From: Adlercreutzia sp. ZJ141
Lineage (GTDB): Bacteria; Actinomycetota; Coriobacteriia; Coriobacteriales; Eggerthellaceae
NCBI RefSeq assembly: GCF_011038965.1
Contig: NZ_JAAKEB010000001.1
Location: 124,001-188,000 of the forward strand
Length of the DNA: 64,000 nucleotides
Direction of reading: 5' to 3'
Every line of letters begins with the position of its first letter. Within the stretch, counting starts at the first letter, position 1. The translations under genes were made by a program, and so were the position numbers. Shown piece after piece: positions 7,497-15,556 of the stretch. The notes beneath the pieces are model-generated. The model did not search any database and had not been told where the DNA came from. It saw only the letters and a list, made by a program, of their open reading frames with translations.

Positions 7497-8696
7497 ATGG
7501 CAACCGATGCTGCGTTTCCTTACCAGTTCGGATCATTGACGGAAGGCGTACTCGAGGATTACCGATCAGCTTCTTTCATTAGCGCGAAAGCAGCCGCTCG
7601 AGAGCTTGCCGCCGAAATGATCCCGTTCAACGAACGCTTGTCATCGTATATTGCGCAACGGCTCGACATTCCCGACAACCCAAAGTCTATAAGGAGGGCT
7701 CTTCGAGCGGCAAGTAAGCACAAAGGGCTTGATCTATCCTCTGCGAACCTGAGTCAGTGGATCTCTGAGCCGAAGGGAGAGGTGACTCTGAGTCCAAAAA
7801 GCGCGTTTAAGCTATGTGTTGCGCTGGATCTGAACTTGTTAGAGGCCGAGCATTTTGTTTTTGATTGCCTGTACCAGGATTGGTTCAACTTCCGCGATAG
7901 GGAGCAGTGCGTTTACGGTTTGTGTTTGGGAGCTAAAGACATACTGAGGGATAACGTCTATCAGATTGCAAAGGAGCTTCTGCAGGAAGAGTCCTCTAGA
8001 CACAGCACATTTCCTGTTGTATCAGATGATGCGACTAGTTGCACGCAACTCATCAACTGCGGCTTACGAGATTTCGCAGCGCGCAATTATGCATCCCAAA
8101 AAGAAGCTGTTTCTTGGATGCGAGACTATTTAAGCGAATGCGCACCTTTGTTCACAGGGGTAAGATTGTCGGCTGCACGTTGCTATCGAACTTACTTCGA
8201 TGAGGGTGGAGCCGGTATAACTCCTCTGGTGGAACTCTACCGCAGAAAGACGGGCTTAACCCTCCCCTCTACAAGTTATCTGGATATGACAGACACGTGC
8301 GTTCTTCCCAACAAGAAGAGGCTTTTATGGGGTATCATCGGCCGCCCTGCATGGGTTGAACGAAACGGTAGAGATTGGGATATTCTTCACGACAGTACAA
8401 TTAGAACCGAGCGTCATGCAGTGGAGCGAATGGCAAAAACGGGCTATCTGCGTGGAAACATCATTGCTGTACTGTTCTTCCATTTCTGCCTTGAGAATGC
8501 ATTCTCGAACGATTCCGACCTATTCACTCGCTTCTATGAAACAACGAACCTCATCTTGGTCGACGAGTGTGCCATGGCACCCCTGCATCCACGAAAACCT
8601 TTCGACAGGCTGTTTCTAGCAGCGTTGTCAAAGCATGGCAACCAGGATCCCATCCAATACCTCAACGAGATTCTTGAACAATTCTACGCATCATAA
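7497..8696 (+). CDS. HTH-like partner protein of kinase B
   Basis: A 399-residue paralogue of 2142-3527. In order: IPFNERLSSYIAQRL, a basic helix RRALRAASKHKG, SSANLSQWI, an SPKSAFKLCVALDLNL helix, a segment with a REQCVYGL block, then a conserved C-terminal half with FTGVRLS, EGGAGI, LTLPSTSYLD and PLHPRKP. The first part looks like an XRE-type helix-turn-helix with the tail known from kinase-neighbouring HTH proteins; the C-terminal half is unknown to me. ATG 7497 has AAGGGA about 10 nt upstream. It diverges from kinase B, so the 165-bp gap must hold both promoters. A kinase target or kinase-controlled regulator is the natural guess. Confidence 0.75.
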   Translation: MATDAAFPYQFGSLTEGVLEDYRSASFISAKAAARELAAEMIPFNERLSSYIAQRLDIPDNPKSIRRALRAASKHKGLDLSSANLSQWISEPKGEVTLSPKSAFKLCVALDLNLLEAEHFVFDCLYQDWFNFRDREQCVYGLCLGAKDILRDNVYQIAKELLQEESSRHSTFPVVSDDATSCTQLINCGLRDFAARNYASQKEAVSWMRDYLSECAPLFTGVRLSAARCYRTYFDEGGAGITPLVELYRRKTGLTLPSTSYLDMTDTCVLPNKKRLLWGIIGRPAWVERNGRDWDILHDSTIRTERHAVERMAKTGYLRGNIIAVLFFHFCLENAFSNDSDLFTRFYETTNLILVDECAMAPLHPRKPFDRLFLAALSKHGNQDPIQYLNEILEQFYAS

Positions 8697-8770
8697 GGAT
8701 CTATGCGGTGGCGACATTAGTGGCTGAGTGCTCCGACAAACGAGATCCCCTTTATCGACGAGATTGCCGA

Positions 8771-8932
8771 CTACCAATCGGAAGATGTACGGATTCTTTT
8801 TCCGAGCCCTCCCTCTTGAAGTGGCGTGTTGCCTTTTTGAAAGACGGGTTTCCAAAACTGCTCCATCTGCTCTGAGATAATGAAATAATGGGGATCAAGT
8901 TTTAGCGCCTTGTCAAAGGAAAGAAGTGCGTA
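8771..8932 (-). pseudogene. possible TPR-protein remnant
   Basis: The minus strand is open for 53 codons between stops without a usable start. It contains LLSFDKALKLDPHYF, a pattern typical of the second helix of a tetratricopeptide repeat, followed by about 30 more residues. It fills most of the 8697-8971 gap and looks like the end of a decayed gene. The call rests on one motif. Confidence 0.35.
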
Positions 8933-8971
8933 CTACGACAAGCTCCGCACCTTACACATTTAGGAGAAAAG

Positions 8972-9538
8972 ATGAGTGGAAAAACCTGCACTACCTGTGG
9001 AGCCGTAATACATGAGGACGAAAAGAACTGTCCCCAGTGCGGAACAGCGCTCATTGCCACTAGCGTACCTACCATTAGTACACCGGATGAAGCAGGAACC
9101 GCTGCTCATAATATATCCTCTAGCAAAGCATCAACTCCTGCGATATCGCGCGTTCTTGCAAATTGGAAGACAAGCGTTGGAGCAAGCATCGGTGGCTTTT
9201 TTGCATTCTTAGCACTCGGTAGATCAATCGAACTCGTATCTTCCACTTCCTATGGCGGATTTCTCTTATACCTTATAGCTTCGTTTATATGGATCACCTG
9301 TAGCATTTGTTATGCATCATCATTCTACCCATCTCTCTTCAGGGCAGATAGTCAATACTCTGCCTCATCTGCCTTCATTTCTTTCATGAACTTGTTCTTT
9401 GGCGGTATCATCTTCGGATGCCTTTGGAATAGCAACCTCACGAAGGGTGCCAAAGGCATATCGTATATTGTCTATGTGATTATCGGTGTGATAGAGCTTG
9501 TCATAGGTTTTGTGGTTACCGCATCCGTTCTTCTCTAA
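8972..9538 (+). CDS. zinc-ribbon membrane protein
   Basis: The 188-residue product starts with a zinc ribbon: CTTCG at residues 6-10 and CPQCG at 20-24 give the two Cys pairs. A Ser/Thr-rich linker follows, then about four hydrophobic segments between residues 65 and 188. AGGAGA stands 5 nt before ATG 8972. Proteins with an N-terminal ribbon and multiple membrane helices are common in Gram-positive bacteria, but their role is poorly known. No partner is evident; it stands between module B and a coiled-coil gene. Confidence 0.7.
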   Translation: MSGKTCTTCGAVIHEDEKNCPQCGTALIATSVPTISTPDEAGTAAHNISSSKASTPAISRVLANWKTSVGASIGGFFAFLALGRSIELVSSTSYGGFLLYLIASFIWITCSICYASSFYPSLFRADSQYSASSAFISFMNLFFGGIIFGCLWNSNLTKGAKGISYIVYVIIGVIELVIGFVVTASVLL

Positions 9539-9786
9539 AACAGTGAGGTTATCTTGACAGTTTCTGGCCTCCAGCTATCAAAGTGTTATACGAGAATCAT
9601 GCCAAATGACACAAAACCCGGTGACAAGGATCATCTAATGTCAATCTTTGATGCTCAGCTATCTCTCATAACTTCCAGTCTGCAAGGTTGCGATTGATGC
9701 TGTGCAGAATATGAAAAGTGCAGGTCTACATACTACAAGGGGTTTAAAGTTTAGTTTCAAGAATAATAGTAGGAAGGGGAGCGATT

Positions 9787-10095
9787 ATGTATAAAATGAT
9801 AAAGGCAGCTCGGGAATATGAGTTGATGATAATCCAAGCGGAAATTGATCGCTACAGAAGACAAGCTGAAAAAAGCGCTCGGGAACTCGAAAGACTGAAA
9901 GAGATCGAAAGGACAGAACGTCAGCGTTATGAAGAAGAGTGTCGGCGACGCGAAGAAGAAATTCTACGTTATACTGAGCTGCGCAAAAGCGACAATGCAG
10001 ACGATCAGCGTGAAGCTGATGCTATACTCGAAAGACTAGCGCAAGAAATCGAGAAAATCTTTGCCCAATGGGAAAGCGATAAGGGAAGAGTTTGA
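9787..10095 (+). CDS. short coiled-coil protein
   Basis: The 102-residue product is almost entirely charged and helical, with runs such as RREEEILR, so a long coiled coil is likely from about residue 10 to 95. A strong purine-rich ribosome site (AGGAAGGGGAG) ends 5 nt before ATG 9787. I recognise no family. It precedes the ATPase gene by about 190 nt, too far for obvious coupling. The gap 9539-9786 ahead of it holds a 32-codon frame at 9599-9697 with no good ribosome site, which I do not call. Confidence 0.6.
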   Translation: MYKMIKAAREYELMIIQAEIDRYRRQAEKSARELERLKEIERTERQRYEEECRRREEEILRYTELRKSDNADDQREADAILERLAQEIEKIFAQWESDKGRV

Positions 10096-10219
10096 CACGG
10101 GATTGCGCATCTTTCAAATGTCATATGGCTCGTGCATCGACGGCGTAACAGTCATGAAAATCATATCGCTATAAGCTCCGTTTGTATCTTCTAGATGTCT
10201 GTCCAGATAATCCAGATAT

Positions 10220-10271
10220 TGCACTAGGTAAGTGCAGTATATGCTAAAATGTGCACTCTCATAGTGCACAT
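10220..10271 (+). promoter_or_regulatory. double dyad operator overlapping the ATPase promoter
   Basis: Two inverted repeats share the half-site AGTGCA: TGCACT-5 nt-AGTGCA (10220-10236) and ATGTGCACT-5 nt-AGTGCACAT (10249-10271). Their centres are 32 bp apart, about three helical turns. TTGCAC (10219-10224) and TATGCT (10240-10245) or TAAAAT (10245-10250) could be the promoter, so one dyad covers the -35 and the other the early transcript. This is the geometry of a repressed promoter. Confidence 0.6.
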
Positions 10272-10283
10272 GAAGGACTTACC

Positions 10284-11453
10284 ATGGAACGACTTTACGA
10301 ATACATGCAGCGCCAACTTGCTCATACGCCCAATGACTTTCTACGCTACCGTTACGGGCAGATCAACTGGGAAAACCCGATGCTCGGACTCGTGGGTCCG
10401 CGAGGTGTGGGTAAAACCACGCTGTTTCTCCAGCACATTGCCAACGAACGCTCGCTTGACGAAACGCTGTACGTTTCCGCAGATCACATGTATTTCGCCA
10501 ACCATACGCTCTACGACACGGCAGAAACGTTTTACCACAACGGCGGACGTTTCCTCTACATCGACGAGGCTCACAAGTACGAAAACTGGTCGCGTGAGCT
10601 GAAGGCCATGTATGACACCTTCCCTGATTTTCACGTTTACTTCACCGGCTCATCGGTGCTCGACATCGAACGCGGTGAGGCCGACCTGAGCCGTCGCGCG
10701 CCAAAATACCTCATGCAGGGCCTTTCGTTTCGCGAGTACCTGGCTATACGCTACGGCATCGAAACTCCCGTTCGCAGCCTCGAACAGATTCTCGCCCATG
10801 ACTACCGTATCGAGGGAATCGATCATCCGATTCCTTTTTTCAAAGACTACCTGTACCTTGGTTACTACCCCTTCGGAACCGATCATGATTTCGAGGTTGA
10901 GCTCGATCAAGTTATCACACGTACCTTGGAAGTTGATATCCCCCAATTCGCAAACATGACCACTGCAACTGGGCGCAAGCTCAAACGACTCATGGCTATT
11001 GTCAGCACGTTAGCACCTTTCAAACCCAACATGTCGCAGCTCGCGAGCAGAATCGGCGCAAGCCGCAATAACGTGGAGGATTACTTGCTTTACATGGAGA
11101 AAGCGGGGATGATCGCGCAGCTACGCACTGAGCGCACGAATCTTGGAGCCCTCGGCAAAACCGAGAAGATCTACCTAGACAACACCAACATTCTCGCGAA
11201 TCTCAGTGAACAGACCGAGAATATTGGCACCGTTCGAGAAACTTTCTTCTACAACCAGATGCGTGTCAACCACCTGGTGACCGCCTCTACCATCTCCGAT
11301 TTCGAAATCGACGGGATGACGTTCGAAATCGGTGGCAAGAACAAAGGGAAAGACCAGATAAAAGCGGCTGAACGCGGCTATATCGCAAAAGACGACATCG
11401 AGTACGGACACGGCAACGTTATCCCACTTTGGGCTTTCGGGTTGAACTACTGA
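10284..11453 (+). CDS. DUF4143-type AAA ATPase
   Basis: The 389-residue product has Walker A GPRGVGKTT near residue 37, Walker B FLYIDEAHK near 92, and sensor FTGSS near 120. After the ATPase core come a winged-helix segment with LASRIGASRNNVEDYLLYM and a C-terminal nuclease-like fold with EIGGKNKGKDQI, as in the DUF4143 family. Such ATPases are widespread in anaerobes and human-associated bacteria, and their biological role is unclear. ATG 10284 is chosen over 10251 because AAGGA lies 7 nt before it and the upstream start would lie inside the operator dyad. It is preceded by a double dyad, so it is likely repressed, perhaps by its own winged helix. Confidence 0.85.
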   Translation: MERLYEYMQRQLAHTPNDFLRYRYGQINWENPMLGLVGPRGVGKTTLFLQHIANERSLDETLYVSADHMYFANHTLYDTAETFYHNGGRFLYIDEAHKYENWSRELKAMYDTFPDFHVYFTGSSVLDIERGEADLSRRAPKYLMQGLSFREYLAIRYGIETPVRSLEQILAHDYRIEGIDHPIPFFKDYLYLGYYPFGTDHDFEVELDQVITRTLEVDIPQFANMTTATGRKLKRLMAIVSTLAPFKPNMSQLASRIGASRNNVEDYLLYMEKAGMIAQLRTERTNLGALGKTEKIYLDNTNILANLSEQTENIGTVRETFFYNQMRVNHLVTASTISDFEIDGMTFEIGGKNKGKDQIKAAERGYIAKDDIEYGHGNVIPLWAFGLNY

Positions 11454-11570
11454 GCGTGACGAGGGTCACACCAAAACACGAGGATTCCCCGGCAGGTGCC
11501 GTTTGTTGCATATGGGTGCGCCCGGTGCCGATTTTCTGCGGGATGTGCCCGTCTGTGCTTCCCGGTACCG

Positions 11571-11576
11571 TACAAT
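11571..11576 (+). promoter_or_regulatory. -10 box of the thiC transcript
   Basis: TACAAT, which would start transcription near 11583, right at the 5' end of the TPP aptamer. The -35 is weak. The position relative to the aptamer is the main support. Confidence 0.4.
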
Positions 11577-11582
11577 GACCTC

Positions 11583-11736
11583 ACCGGGGAGCTCGCACGC
11601 TTTCGTTGCGTTGTGGCAGTCGTTTGCGCTGCAGCATTGCTGTGCGGAAGGCGGTGGGCTGAGAGGAGGCGCGCGGTGTATACCTGTCGCCTCGACCCGA
11701 AGAACCTGATGCGGGTAATGCCAACGAAGGGAGAAC
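11583..11736 (+). promoter_or_regulatory. TPP riboswitch (THI element)
   Basis: The conserved blocks appear in order: GGGGAGC (11586-11592), GCTGAGA (11658-11664), GAACCTGAT (11702-11710), GGGTAATGCC (11713-11722) and ACGAAGGGAG (11724-11733). The insertion between the first two blocks is about 65 nt, so helix P3 is long. The 3' conserved block also contains the purine-rich ribosome site for ATG 11741, so ligand binding should hide it directly; no terminator is seen. This implies translational control of thiC by thiamine pyrophosphate. Confidence 0.9.
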
Positions 11737-11740
11737 CATC

Positions 11741-13231
11741 ATGCCAAGTAAGCAGGCATGCGCCATTGCGCCCGAAACCACCGTAGCTCAATCCGTCACG
11801 TCCGAACTCACTGCGCTCGAATCTATTGCCTCCGAACCCACTACACCTGATTCTGCTGCCTCCGAACCCACTGCGCCGGAATTCGCCACATTCAAACGCA
11901 CTGCACCCGAACCTGTCACGCAGATCGACTTCGCCCGCGCTGGTGTTATCACGCCAGCTATGCACATCGTAGCGGAAAAGGAGCATCGCGACCCCGAAAC
12001 AATCCGCGCAGGCGTTGCTTCGGGACGCATCGCTATCCCCGCGAATATCCATCATACGTCGCTTTCGCCCGAGGGTGTGGGCACGTGCGCAGACGGCGCG
12101 GGGCTGCGCACGAAGGTGAATGTGAACCTGGGCATTTCGGGCGATGTTGCTGACGAAGCCGAAGAATGGAAAAAGGTCGACGTAGCGCTCGAACTTGGTG
12201 CCGAGGCCATTATGGATCTGTCGAATTCCGGCAAAACACGCGCTTTTCGCACGGCACTCATCGAAAAAAGCCCTGCCATGATTGGCACCGTGCCCATGTA
12301 CGATGCTATCGGGCACTTAGATAAGGCGCTCGTGGACATTACAGCGGACGACTTTCTGCGTGTGGTGCGTGCGCATGCGGAAGACGGCGTTGATTTCGTT
12401 ACCATTCATGCGGGTATGAACCGTCGTGTTATCGACAGCTTCAAGGAAACGGGGCGCCTTACCAACATTGTGAGTCGTGGCGGCTCGCTTATCTTTGCAT
12501 GGATGGAAGCCACCGGCAACGAGAACCCCTTCTACGAACACTACGACGAGGTGCTTGAAATCCTGCACGATCATGACGTGACCATTTCCATTGGCGATGC
12601 CATGCGCCCCGGTTCAACGTATGACGCCACCGATGCGGCGCAGATTGCCGAGCTCATTGAAATTGGCAAGCTTACGCGGCGCGCGTGGGACGCTGGCGTA
12701 CAGGTGATGGTGGAAGGACCGGGGCATATGGCGCTCGATGAAATTGCGGCCAATATGAAGCTGGAAAAGCGGCTGTGCCATAACGCGCCCTTCTATGTGT
12801 TGGGACCTTTGGTGACCGATATCGCGCCGGGCTATGATCACATCACCGCCGCCATTGGCGGGGCAATTGCCGCTTCGAGTGGTGCGGACTTTCTATGCTA
12901 CGTAACGCCAGCGGAGCATTTGCGCCTGCCCGACGCCGACGACGTGCGCGAGGGGCTGGTAGCAACCAAGATAGCCGCACACGCTGCCGACATGGTACGC
13001 CGCGTGCCGGGAGCGCGCGATCGCGACAACCGCATGAGCGATGCCCGCCGCCGTGTTGACTGGGACGACATGTTCACCCTCGCGCTCGATCCCGCGAAAG
13101 CGCGTCGCTATTTCGAAAGTGCACCGCCTTCCACGGAGGGAACGTGCACCATGTGCGGTAAGATGTGCGCCATGCGAACGGTGAATCAGATCATGGATGG
13201 CCTTGTCATCGACTTAGGTGAAGAACGCTGA
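11741..13231 (+). CDS. thiC: phosphomethylpyrimidine synthase
   Basis: ThiC turns aminoimidazole ribotide into hydroxymethylpyrimidine phosphate, the pyrimidine half of thiamine, by a radical-SAM reaction in the cytosol. The C-terminal cluster motif CTMCGKMC is near residues 468-475. The core contains family blocks such as [14 protein letters not shown] and [11 protein letters not shown] 11741 has GGGAGA about 7 nt upstream inside the TPP riboswitch. Odd feature: the first 60 residues include five degenerate 10-residue repeats that are not part of the usual enzyme core. It heads a thiC, hydrolase, thiD group. Confidence 0.97.
   Translation: MPSKQACAIAPETTVAQSVTSELTALESIASEPTTPDSAASEPTAPEFATFKRTAPEPVTQIDFARAGVITPAMHIVAEKEHRDPETIRAGVASGRIAIPANIHHTSLSPEGVGTCADGAGLRTKVNVNLGISGDVADEAEEWKKVDVALELGAEAIMDLSNSGKTRAFRTALIEKSPAMIGTVPMYDAIGHLDKALVDITADDFLRVVRAHAEDGVDFVTIHAGMNRRVIDSFKETGRLTNIVSRGGSLIFAWMEATGNENPFYEHYDEVLEILHDHDVTISIGDAMRPGSTYDATDAAQIAELIEIGKLTRRAWDAGVQVMVEGPGHMALDEIAANMKLEKRLCHNAPFYVLGPLVTDIAPGYDHITAAIGGAIAASSGADFLCYVTPAEHLRLPDADDVREGLVATKIAAHAADMVRRVPGARDRDNRMSDARRRVDWDDMFTLALDPAKARRYFESAPPSTEGTCTMCGKMCAMRTVNQIMDGLVIDLGEER
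11768..11917 (+). repeat. five 30-bp units in the thiC N-terminus
   Basis: Five in-frame 30-bp units (starting 11768, 11798, 11828, 11858, 11888) encode decapeptides on the theme A-S-E-P-T-x-P-E-x-A. Units 2 to 4 are closest; the outer ones have drifted. The insert lies before the conserved core, so it is probably a tolerated linker. Confidence 0.8.
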
Positions 13232-13373
13232 CGAGGTGAGCTTGCGAAGAGCGCTGACGAAAAGCCTGACGAATCGCGCGAAACGAAGTGTGCGAAACGA
13301 CGTGCGCGAAACGGACGGAAAGACCATTCGATAAGCTGCTCGCGTTTGGGAATCAGAAGAATTTGGAGGAACC

Positions 13374-13973
13374 ATGCTAGGAGACGAGAAGAATACCGCG
13401 CTTGTTGACGTTGATGGATTGCGCGCGAGCGACTGCGCGCTGCTGGTCATTGACGAGCTGGGCGATCCGCGCGAAACGCCGTTGGAAGGTGTGCTGCTGC
13501 CCGCCATCCAGAACACGGCGCGTTTGTGTGAGGTAGCGCGCGAGCAGGGCATGCCCGTAATCTTTACGAACGACGCTCACCTTCCCGGGCTCGACCGTGA
13601 GCTTGAGCTGTGGGGGCCGCATGGCATTGCCAATACGCCCGAAGCACAAACGAGTCCGCTGCTCAATCCACAAAAGAGCGACTTCACAGTGGAGAAGCGC
13701 CGCTACAGCGCATTCTTCCAAACAGGGCTTCGTCTGCTGCTCGATGAGCTGGGCGTGCGAGCGCTCATTTGCTGTGGCATGGACACCAACATCTGCGTGC
13801 GGCACACGGTGGCTGATGCCTACTTCAACAACTTCGACGTTGTGGTGGTGTCTGACGCGACGGCAACTTTCTTGGTGGGCAACCAAGAGGAAGGTCTCGA
13901 GTATATGAAGGCGTGCTACGCGGCAGCGGTGATTAACACCGAGGAAGCGTGTGCGCTTATCGGTCGTGCGTAG
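13374..13973 (+). CDS. isochorismatase-fold cysteine hydrolase in the thi cluster
   Basis: The 199-residue product has the family's triad positions: Asp in LLVIDELGDP near 28, Lys in VEKRRYSAF near 106, and the nucleophile Cys in CGMDTNICVRHT near 139. The family hydrolyses amides, ureas or vinyl ethers (nicotinamidase, biuret or N-carbamoyl compounds, isochorismate). The exact substrate cannot be read from the sequence. GGAGG lies 5 nt before ATG 13374. It sits between thiC and thiD, 143 nt after thiC and 72 nt before thiD, so a thiamine or pyrimidine salvage role is an attractive inference. The gap 13232-13373 shows nothing clear. Confidence 0.85.
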   Translation: MLGDEKNTALVDVDGLRASDCALLVIDELGDPRETPLEGVLLPAIQNTARLCEVAREQGMPVIFTNDAHLPGLDRELELWGPHGIANTPEAQTSPLLNPQKSDFTVEKRRYSAFFQTGLRLLLDELGVRALICCGMDTNICVRHTVADAYFNNFDVVVVSDATATFLVGNQEEGLEYMKACYAAAVINTEEACALIGRA

Positions 13974-14045
13974 GTGCGACACAGGATTGCCGCGCTGGAA
14001 AGCGGAATGGCGAGAAAGCAGGAAAGCGAAAGCGAAGGTGCGGGC

Positions 14046-14837
14046 ATGAAGGCCGTTTTGAGCATTGCGGGGTCGGATTCAAGCGGGGGCGCGGGGATTC
14101 AGGCCGACATTAAGACCATCGAGGCACACCGGCTGTTCGCCGAGACGGCCATCACCGCACTTACCGCGCAGAATACCACAGGCGTGTTTGGGGTGGAGAA
14201 TGTACCGCCGGCGTTCGTGGAGCAGCAGATCGACGTGGTGTTTGACGACATTCGACCCGATGCGGTGAAGGTTGGCATGGTGTCATCGGGCGACATTGCG
14301 GCTACCATCGCTCGCGCGCTTTCTCGGAACGGGGCTCGAAACATCGTGGTTGATCCGGTGATGGTAGCTACGAGCGGCAGTGCGCTTGCCGAAGGCGGGG
14401 CGGTTGCGACGTTAGTCGATAAGCTGTTCCCACTTGCCGCAGTAGTCACACCCAACATTCCCGAAGCATGCGCACTTGCTGGCTTTCCCGTTGAGAGTGA
14501 AGCCGACATGGAGCGTGCTGCTGTTGCTATTGCAAGCCTTACGCCGGGAGCCGTGCTGGTGAAAGGCGGTCATGGCAGTAGCGCCACGGCGAGCGATTAT
14601 CTGCTTTTACCCGATGGGTCGGGTGTGTGGCTTCGCGCCGCGCGTGTGGATAATCCCAATACGCACGGCACTGGATGCACGCTGTCATCGGCTATCGCAT
14701 GCGGGTTAGCGAAGGGGCTCAGTATAGAAGACGCCGTTCGTGCGGCAAAGGCATACCTGACACGTGCCCTTGAGGCGCAGCTCGATTTAGGGCGGGGAAG
14801 TGGCCCCCTCGATCATGGGGTTGAGCCGGGCTGTTAG
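14046..14837 (+). CDS. thiD: hydroxymethylpyrimidine/phosphomethylpyrimidine kinase
   Basis: ThiD phosphorylates hydroxymethylpyrimidine and then its monophosphate, supplying the pyrimidine for thiamine assembly. The N-terminus AVLSIAGSDSSGGAGIQAD and the C-terminal NTHGTGCTLSSAIA block, with the anion-hole GTGC, are diagnostic of this ribokinase-fold family. Length (263 residues) is normal. ATG 14046 is preferred over GTG 13974 because the conserved start follows at once and AAGG lies 8 nt upstream. It ends the cluster before a strong hairpin. ThiE and ThiG-type genes are not in the window. Confidence 0.95.
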   Translation: MKAVLSIAGSDSSGGAGIQADIKTIEAHRLFAETAITALTAQNTTGVFGVENVPPAFVEQQIDVVFDDIRPDAVKVGMVSSGDIAATIARALSRNGARNIVVDPVMVATSGSALAEGGAVATLVDKLFPLAAVVTPNIPEACALAGFPVESEADMERAAVAIASLTPGAVLVKGGHGSSATASDYLLLPDGSGVWLRAARVDNPNTHGTGCTLSSAIACGLAKGLSIEDAVRAAKAYLTRALEAQLDLGRGSGPLDHGVEPGC

Positions 14838-14848
14838 CGCTGCTTAAA

Positions 14849-14887
14849 GCCGCCCCATCTGTGTAGACGGTACGTAGATGGGGCGGC
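14849..14887. terminator. bidirectional terminator between thiD and the response regulator
   Basis: GCCGCCCCATCT (14849-14860) pairs perfectly with AGATGGGGCGGC (14876-14887) over a 15-nt loop. TTT follows on the minus-strand side. It separates two convergent genes. Confidence 0.7.
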
Positions 14888-14938
14888 AACGTCGCCTGTA
14901 TGTGTGTCAAGGTTGGCAACGTTGGCTGGCGCTCCGTG

Positions 14939-15556
14939 TTACTGATGTTGGAAGTAGAAGATTGCGATCTGTGTGCGGTTCTTCAGCGTGAGCTTCTGCA
15001 AGATGACGCTAATGTGATTGCGTACGGTTCCTTCTCCCAAATAGAGGGCAGTGGCGATCTGTCGGTTATCAAGCCCCTCGGCGATCTTTTCCACAATGGC
15101 GCATTCCCGCTCGGTGAGATTGGGATGCGAAAAGGACGTCGGCGTACGACGCAAAAGGGTGCTTGCCCGCTCAACTACGTCTCCTGCCAGCACGCTTTGG
15201 CCAGCCATAACACTGCGAAGCGCTGGCGCTATCTTAGCGGCGTCCTGCTTAATCAGGTAGCCGCGCGCGCCTAACTGCAGTGCTCGCACAATGTACTCGT
15301 CGTCGGAAAACGTGGTCAAAAACACGATGCGCGCGCACGGCTGCTCACGCAGGATAGCTTCGGCGGCGGCCAGGCCATCGGTTCCAGGCATCTGAATGTC
15401 CATGAGCAGCACGTCGGGCGTAAGTGCGGCGAAGCGCTCGATCGCCTGTGCGCCGCCATGGGCGCGCTCTATTACGTCAATGTCGTTTTCCGCATTTAAG
15501 ATGGTGCTGAGCGATTCGGTGATGAACGGATCGTCATCAACAATTATGACTTTCAT
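14939..15556 (-). CDS. NarL/FixJ-type response regulator
   Basis: The receiver domain (residues 1-120) has the acidic pair DDD at 7-9, phospho-acceptor Asp in LLMDIQMPG near 53, Thr in FLTTF near 81 and Lys in LIKQD near 103. A LuxR-type helix-turn-helix follows (LTERECAIVEKIAEGLDNRQ, then GTVRNHISVI). It should be phosphorylated by the kinase 15553-16722; the two overlap as ATGA. Its likely target is the divergent exporter operon beginning at 16894. Confidence 0.93.
   Translation of the reverse strand: MKVIIVDDDPFITESLSTILNAENDIDVIERAHGGAQAIERFAALTPDVLLMDIQMPGTDGLAAAEAILREQPCARIVFLTTFSDDEYIVRALQLGARGYLIKQDAAKIAPALRSVMAGQSVLAGDVVERASTLLRRTPTSFSHPNLTERECAIVEKIAEGLDNRQIATALYLGEGTVRNHISVILQKLTLKNRTQIAIFYFQHQ

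Noticed and set aside
9599-9697. 32-codon plus-strand frame between zinc-ribbon and coiled-coil genes
   Set aside because: No convincing ribosome site and no family; may be a remnant but cannot be supported.
1-11453. Phage-defence island reading of the kinase region
   Set aside because: Kinases and an ATPase are compatible with defence, but the outer sensor domains and lack of nucleases or known defence families fit signalling at least as well.
11447-12316. 289-codon minus-strand frame across thiC
   Set aside because: It lies opposite thiC and its riboswitch; composition is that of an antisense shadow in GC-rich DNA and no family is seen.
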